From assembly GCA_032719365.1 (NCBI GenBank), contig CM064872.1, forward strand, positions 18,569,572-18,633,571: a stretch of 64,000 nt of DNA, given 5' to 3'. Shown here in pieces: positions 46,261 to 57,756 of the stretch. The stretch is from Prinsepia uniflora. Its lineage: Eukaryota; Streptophyta; Magnoliopsida; Rosales; Rosaceae. A program made the translations under genes and the position numbers. How positions within the stretch are numbered: position 1 is the first letter of the stretch; each line of letters opens with the position of its first letter. A model generated the notes under the pieces. That model saw only the letters and a list, made by a program, of their open reading frames with translations. It was not told where the DNA came from and did not search any database.

Positions 46261-49200
46261 AAAGAATTTCGTCCCCGAAATTCCAACTATCCGTATTCCA
46301 CAACTACCTCTTGGAAAACAAATGGCCTCACAACACGTGTACACCTGTACACCCACTAGCCAACGCAGAACTCGTCTGCACACAGACCTCACATCACAGA
46401 TGTACTTCGTACTGACTACACTCGACCACCTCGAGTGAAATTGATCACCGAATTGGCAATGTCACCATTAAGCTGACTCTTTCAGCTTGACGGCTCCCCG
46501 TAATCACTAATGTGCCCTGGCCTCCGCTCTCATAGAGAGTCACCAAAACTCACTTGTCAGTCCAAGCTGACACTTCTAGCCAATCTGTCACCACTAAGCT
46601 TTACCGCCCTTGTAAAGCTCCCAGCATCAACAAATCAGTGACAACACAACGTACAACATCGTCTGGCAATGTAGCGCAAGATCAACAACATGATCTCGCC
46701 ACACAGGGCAACCTCATTCCTGTAACAAATACCACTCCTCAGTATCCACAACCGTCACCCCCTCAGCGATCCTAGACGCTGGTAAGGTCACGACACGATA
46801 ACATCTCGCCGCAAAGCAACTTGCGGTCACACTAACCACCAACTCACTCATCCTGAGTATACGCATACCGTCATCACACTCAATCAGACGGTGTAACTGG
46901 AACACGTTGAACAAAAGCCTAGCAGTGATCACACAACTCAACACTAGAGTTATACTAGCCAACCTTGGCTAAGAGCACTCGCTCAAACAATCACTGAATG
47001 CATCAGAATCACCCTGCCCAGTGCATCGTGTTCAATGTCCAGTTCACGTTCACAACCAAAACCAATGGTATTGGAACTAAGCCAATCACCAACACGTTTA
47101 TCGACACATCACTGGTACAACCCATGTACCATCACTAGGTATCAAGTACCATCATCCATACGATACAACAAATCGTACACCAAGTATGATCCTACAGCTG
47201 GACCCCAGTACTCGACCTATAGACCAACATGGTCGATCCCAAACCAGGTAGGGAAAAAAGTAAAAATCCTGAGGGTTTAGCTAGCATTGACAATCCTTTT
47301 CCAAAAACTCCTCGCCAAATGACAACACTCAAAATGACACATCAACGTGTCCACAGGGAAGAACGCCTAGTTCTCCCGAGATTCACATCAACCCCGGCCA
47401 CAACAAGTCTGCAAAGTATCGTACCCCAAACCATGTACAAGGTACATACATCTATCCCTTGACCAGACTACAACCACCTAGGTCATAGCCAAACACGTTC
47501 CAATAATGGAGTCCATTTGCCCAAACCAGCAAGAGACAAATCGAAACTCCACCCATCAGCTAGTTCCAATTCCAAATCCGAATTCGCAATTTCGTAAGAA
47601 ATCCCGAATCCAAACCCAGACATCACATTTTTAATCCATGTCCAAATCCGAATCTGAAATCATTATTCCGTAAGCTAGCATTTGGAATAATCATTCCGCA
47701 CCCAAATCTAGTATTCCACTTTCAAGTTCCAAAATCGAATCCTGAATCGTCACCCAGAAGGTCGATTCCAAAACCCGAAATCTCGTTCACGTCCACTTGG
47801 ACACACCAAAACTGAACCTATCGGTTACCAGTTCACTATACTCGGTTGACTTCATAGGAAAGCCAATCCAACAACCACACGTCTAAGGTTGACAAAATCC
47901 GACCACTTCGGAACCTACTCACTCGGGTAATATACCATAAGGGGCTCCACTTCGAAAAGAAGTTCAGTCCCGTCATTTACGACTCACTTACCAAAGTAAG
48001 AGTGTTAAACTCTCACCCAATCTGGATCATCGAAATCACGACCCAGATCCATCACGACGTTAGCCAACCATGAACATCACGATCCTAGAACGTCACAATG
48101 CCCAATGTCCACGACATCACAAACCCGATCCACTTAGGATCCACACAGTTAATTACTAGAAACCATAGGGTCTTACACCCTCATCTAATTTGCGTACTCT
48201 CACAACGTTTGACAACCAACGCCCACAATTAAACAGTTCAGTCAACGACGAGACACGCCGCGACTGTGGGTTCTCACTGATTATCTCGTATCGATCCTTG
48301 CCATCCCACCTAGGGAAAACCAAGGATGATCCAAAACAATGACACCAATACTCATCCTACGTGGATGCAAACAAAACTCACTGCACTCCCCACGCCATGT
48401 AACCCAACATCGTCTGCCACCAAGCAGAAAATATGAAGTCACCCCCGATGACTTCAGAATACCTAATCCCAATGCGGAAACCCCGCAATCCTCCTATCAC
48501 CTCAAACACAACCTTTCACGATTCCGTAGGTCCAACCATGTTGAAACCAACGCACTCGGACACCAACCACGTGCCCCATTTAGACTGGTTACTGACACAT
48601 ACCCAACTCGACGAAGTCACAACTCGACTCGTGACTCATCGTCAGCACAAACACCGGCACCAACACCAGCACCAACACCAGCACTAGTACCAGTACCAAC
48701 ACTTGCACACAGACAACAGTATCAGTATGAGCACACCGTGTGCAAAACTGACAACTCTGGATCTCCGCTCATAACAAGCGACGACCCCGTACCTCTGCTC
48801 GAATAGGAGAAACTCTGCCTCCCTCGTACCTAACAACTCTGGGTACAGTCACCCTGACAACTCATATGAGAAAAGGAAACGTCCCCTGAACGTCCCCCAA
48901 TTCTCAACAACCACACTCAGTAGTAGTGCCTGCCATAGACTTGTGCAGACCTAACCACCAGACACCGCTATCGAGACTCCACATCTAATGGAATCAAGTA
49001 CCCGTACAACTACTCTGTATTCCCACTCTGGGATTCCATCGACATGTACCAACCCCGGCTGTGGATTGCAGTTCCACCACTAAAGCTGACATAACTAGAC
49101 CTGACACAACCGTCAGTCGGTCTCGACTTCGAAAAGTCATTAAAAGTCAAACCACTCGCCAGCACACGTTTCCGAACCAAACATCCCACCTTAGGGTTCC

Positions 49201-49709
49201 ATGATTACTACCTAGGGTTCCTCAAAACCCGACTGCTCCTGAGACTTAAGATATTACCATGACTCATCTCGAGTCCTAACCGAATTCTTGACTCAATCAT
49301 CCATGCCATCCCCGGCATACTCGGTCACCAAGAAAATTACCGTCGATGAACCACATCTTATACAACTTACAAAGTCTAAGGGATACCCCATCACACTCTA
49401 GACGTTGGGAACTCACATTCTGCACAAGGAATTTACTGAGAATAATCTCATCATGGGTCCAACCTACCCAATTGTGCTACCCTCCAAGCCTCAGGGTTCG
49501 TCCAATCCTGGGACCCACAAGAATACTGATTCGACAATTTAGTAAGCCGTAGTTACACTAATTAATATCTGACCCACAAACCAAGGTCAATTACATTCCG
49601 AAATCAATTACAAGTTCTCAAATACCCTAATATACTCATCTCACTACCAGGTCGCGCACGAGGCTCATGTTTCGGAGGTATGGTGTGGCAACAACATCAG
49701 CAACCTAGT
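46261..49709 (-). other. Internal domain of element F, no pol
   Basis: About 3.4 kb, non-coding in the element's orientation. Its minus strand is colinear with the internal domain of B: ggcgagtggtttgactttt near 49160, gttgttgagaattgggggac near 48910 and ggattggctttcctatgaag near 47860. A patch homologous to B's gag relic lies near 46670-46710. The plus-strand frames here (for example 48339-48806, with a run of Ala-Pro-Thr repeats) run against the element and are not matched in B, so I read them as chance. A short accaacaccagc minisatellite occupies about 48650-48700. Confidence 0.7.
49631..49681 (-). pseudogene. Relic of gag start in the leader of element F
   Basis: Minus strand from 49681 decodes as IPPKHEPRARPGSEM. 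Element A's gag starts MPPRREPRAQPGDEM at the same distance from the PBS. The initiator codon is now ATA and the similarity stops after about 15 codons. It indicates descent from an autonomous gypsy element. Confidence 0.65.
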
Positions 49710-49721
49710 GCTCTGATACCA
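49710..49721 (-). other. Primer-binding site of element F
   Basis: Minus strand tggtatcagagc three bases inside the 5' LTR; initiator Met-tRNA primer. Confidence 0.93.
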
Positions 49722-49724
49722 TTT

Positions 49725-52700
49725 TGACAGGACCCATCCCTGAAGGACATAGATAACCGTGCCCGGTCCTGCTCCCGTCTGACAAGTCAACTGAAAACCC
49801 GAAACTACCCTTCAGCACCTGCCAGACAAGGGATATTTGCACCTGTGCCCACACATACCTCCACCTCTCGAATAGCCTCGATAAACGCGCCACGACCTGA
49901 AGGGTCATTAAAACAGAAAAAGTGTGAGTGGACAAAAATAAAGTTTGATAAGTACATTTACCAAAGCACATTCTTACCCTCCAGTTTTCACAAACGTGCA
50001 TGCATATCATAAAATATGAGTAATAGTATGAAATCATTCAAGTATGAACATTGGACCGATAAAATCAAAAACATGTTTTCCCATGGTCCGTAAAACTCAT
50101 GTTCACCAAATCAATTCAAGTTATAAAACATCAAATCCCAGCTCTCAGGCCAAAACATGTGAACACCATTACCTGGTCACAAAGACCAAAAACCCGTACT
50201 CAAAACCGGTACGTAATTAAAAACATCATGTTTCTAAATTCCATGTTCACATATTCCTTGAAACTCATTTTTTATCAAATCAAGTTAATATCTCAAAAAG
50301 TTCACAGTTTACTTAAATCATTTCAACCGCTAAACCACGGTTTCCTTTTCATAAACCACGGGACTTATTTTCATATCATGTTGCTTAGAGTCACGTTTAT
50401 CCTTGCAACGCGTGCATATCAATAGGCTCAAGGATCGCTCAAAATCCGAGCATCCGCTGCTGTGAACACATCACCAGTCAGCAATCCGTCGCTGTGAAAA
50501 CCTCACCAGCCGACGATCCGGATCTCGTGAACACATCACTTACCTATCCATATAATCCAGCACATCTGATCTGAGTCAAGCCCCCCTCGGCTGCTCGACA
50601 AAGATCGTGCTACGTGACCTCTTCAGGGTAAACACTTCCATCCCGAAGGCGAGCGTTAACTCCAGGGTGCACTCCGGGGAAAAACATATTTTCTCCCGAA
50701 AGCCCTAAATATCCGCAACATATCATTATCACAAAAACCAGTGAAAACAGTTGCATTGAAAACCAAATCATTTACAATACAGGGTCTCAGCCCCAAGTCC
50801 CGATTTACTTTATAAATCCGAAAATCATCAATATCATCATGTAATCACATGGAAATACAAATCCAACCAAAATCACAATTCCATTGGGTCTCAAGCCCAA
50901 AATATCATTTTCATGCAAATCCGTGCAACCGTAAACCCGTGTTGCCACGATCACGTAAATCCATAAAATCAATCACTGACTCATAATCCGAGTCCAAATA
51001 TCATTTTCAATTTCCTGACTCATAACCCGAGTCAAAACATTATTTTCAATCCGGGCCTAGCCCAAAACATCATTTTCATCATTTCTCGAAAATCGTGCCA
51101 AAATATAATACAATAATCATAAAACCGAGAAATCACCGGATTGAAACATAAATCATATCACATCATAAAAAATCATATAATAAGGCATTTTAAATCATAT
51201 ATGCATGCATCACGGTTAGAAAACCAAAAGTCCACTCACACACACCGTTCAAAACGGTTCGTTTCCGGGCTGCACGTTTTTCCGTAAATTCTGGAAATCA
51301 CAACTCCTGCCCAAAATCATTATAGAAGGTTACTAACATCTCAAAATACTTCATATAATTTTCCCCAATTTTTCCGGAATTTAAATACGTATTTTAAACG
51401 TAAAACAAAACTTCGGATACGCGGAACATTACCGAAACGATATCCGATTTCCTCGAAACCAGCGTCAAAATGTTCGTTACATTGAAAGGATCAAAAGTCA
51501 TGTTGATCGCACCTCGAGATTCTCACTCACGCGCCCCCACGCGCCAGCTACAGTACTGCTACAGTGCTCCTTCTTCACCCGTTTGTCTGGTAAACGGGTT
51601 GAAAAACCCGCGAACAGACCCGACTTAACCTCACTCAATTCGACCTCAAATCGATCCGTTCTTTCAACTGATCCCTTCTAATCCATCTCCATTTAAGTTC
51701 TGTAAATTGAATTACACAAATTAGGGTCTATATCTCCACGACTCACGATCGATCCTCGACGGGTTTTCAATTCGGGTTTCACGATTTCGTCCCTGGTTTT
51801 CAAATTAATTCATTCAGTTAGCATCGTGAGAGTGTAAGGAACATTTCTACAAGATCAATTCGATGAATTCTTACCTCAAACCCGTTGAACCCAAGCTCGA
51901 TTTTGAGCTGCCATGGAAGCTCATTTCTTCCTCAATCCGACACGGTTTCCCTTCGTTCTTGCTGCAAAGATGATCGTTTTGATCCCAGAAGTCGAATTGA
52001 ATCATCAATTTCGATCTTCACCGTTCACAACTATCAATTCGAATTTCCCTCTAATTTTCTAAATTTTCGATTCTGAATACCCCCAGTGGGCTCACTGTTT
52101 TACGAATTTCTCTCTCAATTCGGCTCTCCTAATCGCTCAATTACACAATTGCAGCAGAGACAATGGTTATTACTTGTTAATTGACAATGATGAGGACAAT
52201 CCCAAATTTAGGGGATTAATGTCCAAAGCAATATGATGGTGTTTCCCATGATTCCCGTTTCTATGCTAGCTGGGACATGGAAGATGACAAAGTGACAAAT
52301 GTCACAATCTGGTAGCAAGAATCAATGTTAAAAGACCATTTTTCCCTCCGTTCAACAAATTACCATTTTTTTCCATAGCTAATTTCATCCTCAATTCTCT
52401 CAATTTCTCTCATGATCAGTTGTGGAAAGGAAATGATGATGGGAAGAAAACTCTCCCCATATTTGTGTTTGTTCACGGCTCAAATGAGAGAACAAAGAAT
52501 AAAATATTTGAGTGATGGCTAATGATGATGATGGAACATGATTAAAGATGATTGAATGATTAAAGGATAATAAAACAATATGATGGTGTTTTCCCCAAAA
52601 CATGGAGCTGATTTATGGCCTTAAATCAAGGGATGGGTGACACTTGTCACTCATCCGGATGTGTTCAATCATCGGGCACTGTTCATATTAAAATAATATT

Positions 52701-53166
52701 TTAATCTCGGTTCGTTCGGTTAATCGAGTCCGTTTCCGTGACCATAACTTCGTCGTCGAATCTCCGATTTCGGCATGCCGCCTGTCGTTGGATTCGTATC
52801 GACGAGACCTACGTAACGGTCCTTGGCCCTCGTCCATCGGACCTCCCGGTCAAAAAGTCAACATTTGACCCCAATTAACCAAAATTACCAAAATGCTCCT
52901 CAACATCCGAACATCATAACTTTCTCCTCGAATGTCGGAATCGAACGTGCCACCTGTCGATGAACTCGTGACGTCCCGAACTACTTCACGGTCATCGGTC
53001 AAAGTCCGTTTGACCGCCCGAACTAAAAGTCAACATTTTGCCCACGCTAGGGGCAAAACGGTCATTTTGCACAATTCGTCCGATTTCACTCAACTAATCC
53101 CAGATTAGTCACTGTAAACCATAATTAATCATTATTTAGTCCCGACACTCGGGACGGGTCATTACA
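49725..53166 (-). repeat. 5' LTR of element F (3442 bp)
   Basis: Nearly identical to 42772-46247. The main length difference is the loss of the GC-rich hairpin block; a few single-base changes are scattered elsewhere. Confidence 0.92.
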
Positions 53167-53171
53167 ACGTG

Positions 53172-53654
53172 AGCCAAATAGCCTTGACAACCCTTCCTCA
53201 GAAGCATGTCGGCTGTAAGAGTTGAAATTACTCCAGGTGGCGAACTTCCCAGATCTCCTTGGAAATTCACTTTAGGTAGACCAAGACTCTGAATGGTCAC
53301 CTGCTTACTGCAGCAATCAACAATGGCATAATGTCCCGACAGCCAATCCATTCCAAGTACGACATCGAAGTCATGCAAGTCCAAGAGTATCAAATCGGCA
53401 ACCAAGTCCACCTCTCCTACCCTCACAGGGCAATCTCTTAACACTTGGTTCACGATGTAAACATCTCCAGTCGGTGTACCCACACCCAAATCACACTCAA
53501 GGGTAGACACCTCTTTACTCAACAAACCAGCACAACTACGTGAAATGAAAGAATGTGTGGCACCAGGGTCCATCAACACACGTACAGCAAAATCTGAAAT
53601 AGTAAGTGTACCTGTCACTACTCCTGGTGCTACACTGGCCTTCTGCTGGGTCAC
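53172..53654 (-). pseudogene. Element E protease
   Basis: Frame with LMDPGATHSFISRS (aspartic protease active site), then DFDVVLGMDWLSGHYA and LLRKGCQGYLAHVV, matching residues 11-152 of element A's protease-RT frame. It runs into element F on its 3' side. The protease would cleave the gag-pol precursor inside the particle; this copy is separated from RT by 10.4 kb. Confidence 0.88.
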
Positions 53655-53798
53655 TACGAATACTCGAGCCTGTGGTCCAGATGATCGACCATGCCCTCGT
53701 GATCCTCTGTAACCTCCTCTGCTTCCCCGGCTGCACGTTGCATCTGAAGTGGTGCTCGGAATCTGGTGTACTGTAGCACTATTACCTGTCCACTGCAG

Positions 53799-54646
53799 GC
53801 ACTCACTCTTGAAATGAACCGGATCCCCGCACGCAAAGCAAGTCCACGACCTCGATCTGCCCGTAGTCCATGCTTAAGCACCGCTGGCCTGAGAAGATTG
53901 TGGTGCTCTGGAACCAAACCTCTGGGTACTCCCGTACCTGCCTAACTGCCTACTGCCCGAGGACAATTCTCCACCACTGAACCGACCCCCCTTCGGGGCC
54001 TCTGGCTCGAACCTCCGGTATACGAACGATCCCTGTGTCGTCCATCCCAAGAAGGCTACTGCTGAGCTACCCAGCCCTCCTCGACTTTCACTACAACATC
54101 TATCAGCTCTCTCAAGGTAGCAAAGGAGCCCGCTGTAACCATAGCCCAGATTTCTCCTCGTAAGCCCAACTCGAACCTGGGACACTTATCAGTCTTGATA
54201 CTCACGAACGCCGCTGCAAATCGAGATAACCTCTGGAAACGCTGCTCATACTCGGCTACAGTCATGCTCTCCAGCTGGAGTTGCAAAAACTTAGCCTCAC
54301 GGGCACCCCTGAACGACTGGAGGTAGTACTGCTCTAGAAACCGTTTTTTGAACACTTCCCAAGTCACCGTTGTAGATTCACAACTAGACAGCTCCAAGGT
54401 ATACCACCACTCATGGGCATCACCATCTAGCAGAAAGGTGGTCAGCATAACCCGATCCTCCGGAGGACATGGCATCACGGCAAAAATCTTATCTAGCTAA
54501 AGGATCCATCGGTGAGCATCCTCAGGAGATGACTCACCACTAAAAATGGTCGCACCTAGGAGATGTGCTTACTCGATACTAGAACTCCTAGTAGCCCCAA
54601 CGGACTAGCCCTCTGGCTGTGGAGGGGGTACTCGTCTCGGAGGCAT
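53799..54646 (-). pseudogene. Element E gag
   Basis: The start codon MPPRRV is at 54644-54646, but a stop (TAG) follows at codon 14. Capsid text resumes in 54056-54478 (DGDAHEWWYTLELSS, FLEQYYLQSFR, TDKCPRFELGLRGEI, ATLRELIDVV). A zinc knuckle CFACGDPVHFKSEC is encoded at 53799-53840, in another frame. Domain order and spacing match element A's gag. Multiple frameshifts and stops. Confidence 0.88.
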
Positions 54647-54733
54647 AATCTGTTAAGAGGCATGAACCAGTACAATTAATATGACATTTTACGCGCATCA
54701 ATGTACATAGTACAGACCGCTACCATATGCTCT

Positions 54734-54745
54734 GCTCTGATACTA
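54734..54745 (-). other. Primer-binding site of element E
   Basis: Minus strand tagtatcagagc, one mismatch to the initiator Met-tRNA complement, three bases inside the 5' LTR. Confidence 0.88.
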
Positions 54746-56140
54746 AACTGACACAACCCGTCCCAGTCCCCCCACTAGGGACAACCATGGGACGAGCATG
54801 CTCCCGTCTAACATGTAAACTCAAATACCAAACTACCCTCAAGAGGGTTCAAATTACACAACAGAGTTTTACAGAAAAGGAAAAAGAGCATAATCTCGGT
54901 ACAAAAGAAAATACACAACAACCTACCCTCGAAGGTGATCAAGTGCTCAGCCGTACAATTTATGCCTCGGCCCCGGAGTCAGTTCCCGCCTCAGTATCCC
55001 TGCCTGGAGGGTCAATAAAATGGTCAAAGTGTGAGTGGACCAAAAATCAATAAGCCATAAACTCATTTTGAAAACATATACAGTTTAACCCTCCGTTTTA
55101 TAAACATGCATGTATATAATTGAAATCATATTGAAGTAAATCAAATCATATAAGAAAGTAACCACTTGAACACATACATGAGTAACAGACAATACAACCT
55201 ATCCTCGGACATCCGTGATATCCAAAATCAATACCTGTCACGATCTAAAGGGCTACGCGTGTCACTCGAGGTCTCATCTCTAAGTACTCCCTAGAATACA
55301 ACTATTCGACGTCTGGGGTGATATCAACTTGGGGTGCCTACCCAAGATCTACCACGTCCAGGACAATATCAATCATACCGCACTCCTGAGCCTGAGCCTC
55401 TCCTCAGAGTCACTCATCCCAGGCAGTGCACTGTGACTATTCCAGGATACTAGACGTCTGGAAGAGACTCAACAATACATACAGGATGGTATATGTGGAC
55501 ACATGCATCAGGTTCATTTAACACTTTATAGAATCCCCTTTCGTAAACCCGATCATACTAGATCGCTTTTCAAATCCAAATGAAAACCTTTTATCCTTTA
55601 AATCCTTGTTGACCCCAATTCCGGTCAAATAGTATCGAGACGGGTCTCGAGCCCAAAACCGTGTCTTCATGAAAATCCGTAAAATAGTCTGAGACCAATG
55701 ATCTAAGTTCATAAATACCATGATATCAAATTATTTAACTTAAATCATATAGTAAAACATGTAAAACAGTTATGCATGCATTTCAGCTATAAAACAACAG
55801 CTCACTCACACTTGATCCACGCTGCACGCTAAAACTCAGTGTTTAACCTACCACCGAGCTAGTCCAATAACTCTGAGCCTAGCCAAAACAATTTTAAGGG
55901 TCACTAACATGCTATACAAGTTCGTACACAAAACCTTTACAAAGCCTGATACCGGAAACGCATTGCGAACACACTTCCCTAGGCTTTAAACCCCTAAAAG
56001 ACCTATCAAACGATCTCTGATCGACTCGAAACCACAGTCATTAGATTCGGATAGTCGAAACCTTTTGGGTATGACTGCTTTGACCTCGAAAAATATGCCC
56101 ACACGCCCCCAGGCGCGGGTCAACTGTCCGGCCAACACTG

Positions 56141-56202
56141 GTCAAAGTCAACAGTCAATGGTGATGTCAATGGTTAACGCTAACGTCAACGGTCAAAGTC
56201 AA
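56141..56202 (-). promoter_or_regulatory. Cluster of seven W-box cores in E 5' LTR
   Basis: GTCAA words start at 56141, 56147, 56154, 56166, 56185, 56192 and 56198 (TTGAC on the LTR sense strand). An expanded version of the cluster at 37898-37922. Confidence 0.45.
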
Positions 56203-56908
56203 CGCTGACGTTAGGTCTGACAAGTCTGACACCTATTAGATCTGACAAGTTTGACACATGTCAGATCTGACACGTGTCACATGACAATCTGATAGGTGAT
56301 GACATCACCCTGTTGACGTCATCATCTTCAACCTCGAATAGGGTCAACCCGTTTCTCTGTAACAGGTCAGCTAGACCCCCCCGACCTGACCCGGTTCTAA
56401 CTCCATCAATTCTAACCCGTTTTCGATGTCGTTTGGTCCTACGTGATCGTTTAGGTTCCTAGAAGGGATCTATGGGTTCAAAACCATGAAAAACATGCTA
56501 GAAAGTTACCCTTAATCGATGAACAGTGAAGCTTGATCTTTAAGCTTGGTTTCCAGCCAACTCCAGCCATTTCAGCCCCCGAAAATGACCTCCCTGTGTT
56601 CGTACTAGACCTAGGAATATTTCCCAATCAATAAAATGTCCCAACAAACCCTTAAAATCGAAACTCGAATTTGAACCCGAAAATGCTTACCTACAGGTTT
56701 CCAGCCACTGTGCTCCGCCATCCTTGCTGTTAGCACCGTCGTGCTCGTCTCGAAGTCCTCTCTCACTCTCCCTTTCACACAACTTGCAGAGGATGAAAAT
56801 ATGGGGTGGTGTGGGTGTTTGTGTGTTTGTGGGTTTTGGGTGCACGGTTTGAATGAAGGAACAAAGAAGAAACGAAGATACATGAACCCATAGTTTAGGG
56901 TTCTGGGC

Positions 56909-56944
56909 CAATTAGATGAGTGACACTTGTCACTCATCTAATTG
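56909..56944. other. Perfect 36-bp palindrome in E 5' LTR
   Basis: CAATTAGATGAGTGACA, spacer CT, then its exact reverse complement (17-bp arms). Shared in shorter form by LTRs of B and F. Confidence 0.9.
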
Positions 56945-57238
56945 TTCCACTGACACAACTGACCAATCCAATAAAGCCACCTACCCCATTTCTCGTAAAA
57001 CATGAATAGTTCCGAATTGTTTTCATGACTCATAACTTTCCCATCGAACGTCCGATTTCGGTGTGCCGCCTACCTACAGACTCGTGACTTCCCGATCTAG
57101 GTAACAGACCTTACTTAAAGTCAAAATAGTGTCTCGGGTAAAAAATCAACCATTTTCCCCTTTCTATGGGCAAAATGGTAATTTTGCGTAAAATTTATGA
57201 ATTTAAAATTAATTAATGGTCTGAGGTGTTACAAGAAA

Positions 57239-57756
57239 ATTCTCTGAATTTTGATAAATCGATTCAAGGGCAAAGTTATAGAAATTAAGGAAACCCGAGA
57301 CCTCAATATGCTGACGGTGGATGAGTTGCAAGGTTCTTTGCGAACTATGAACAAAGATTAAATGAGAAGAATGAGGATGCAATTGAAGAAGCCCTACAAG
57401 CTAAATTGAACTTCGAAACGGAGAAACATGACTCAAAAATGGGGGAGGAGTCCAGCAGTGAGTGGAGATCACATCCAAGGCACAAAACTACAAGCTATAA
57501 AAGAGGTTCACGGGGTAGATTTAGTTCAAATAGAGGAAGAGGAAGCGGAAATGGATGGAGTCAATCTTATGACAGAAGAGGAAGCCAACAAAATCGGCCC
57601 TATGACAAATCCAATTTCAAATGTTATAACTGCCAAAAGTATGGCCACTACAAAAATGAGTGTGAGATGAAGGGTGAAAGAAAAGGTTTTCATGCCAAGA
57701 CTGCGAAAGAAATAGATGTTGATGAAGAAACTTTGTTGCTAGCTTTTCGTTTGTGA
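57239..57756 (+). pseudogene. Copia gag, part after element E
   Basis: Continues the capsid (LNMLTVDELQGSLRT, then KNEDAIEEALQAKLNFE-type text broken by stops). It ends in the frame 57406-57756 with a basic segment (RGSRGRFSSNRGRG) and the zinc knuckle CYNCQKYGHYKNEC. An early TGA (57246-57248) sits where the family has a sense codon. Together with 36343-36519 it gives one gag, cut by element E at the AGAAA target site. Confidence 0.85.

Larger units (their letters stand above)
42772..53166 (-). mobile_element. Element F: non-autonomous gypsy-derived element (LARD-like), structurally complete
   Basis: 10,395 bp with LTRs 42772-46247 and 49725-53166, PPT beside the first, PBS beside the second, and a perfect 5-bp duplication ACGTG (42767-42771 and 53167-53171) within E's protease-to-RT region. 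The internal 3.5 kb has no pol. Its LTRs differ at only a few positions over long stretches (two differences in the first 77 bases), so it is the youngest complete insertion in the window. Head sequence and internal domain relate it to element B. By family logic it depends on enzymes from an autonomous partner; the gag-start relic in its leader resembles element A. Confidence 0.88.
36520..57233 (-). mobile_element. Element E: Ty3/gypsy chromovirus, broken and split by element F
   Basis: Minus-strand element with LTRs 36520-39006 and 54749-57233, PPT beside the first and PBS beside the second, and a perfect 5-bp duplication AGAAA (36515-36519 and 57234-57238) in copia gag. It holds gag, protease, RT, RNase H, integrase and chromodomain remnants. 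It has been interrupted by element F (42772-53166), by a MITE (40320-40886) and by a plastid rRNA fragment (41048-41223). Net length without these is about 9.5 kb. LTRs differ at about 15 positions in their first 160 bases, more than F's LTRs do, as nesting requires. Same chromovirus group as A but a distinct family by its LTR. Confidence 0.92.
54749..57233 (-). repeat. 5' LTR of element E
   Basis: Matches 36520-39006 with many substitutions. It keeps a perfect palindrome (56909-56944) and an expanded W-box cluster (56141-56202). The CATGCATG motif next to the TATA-like box is mutated to CATGCATGTA (near 55106). Confidence 0.9.

Noticed and set aside
48339..48806. Protein-coding gene with Ala-Pro-Thr repeats
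   Set aside because: It runs antisense to element F inside its non-coding domain; the repeats come from a short accaacaccagc minisatellite, and B has no equivalent frame.
720..57233. tRNA genes at the tggtatcagagc sites
   Set aside because: Only the 12-base primer complement is present next to LTRs; no cloverleaf-forming sequence surrounds it.
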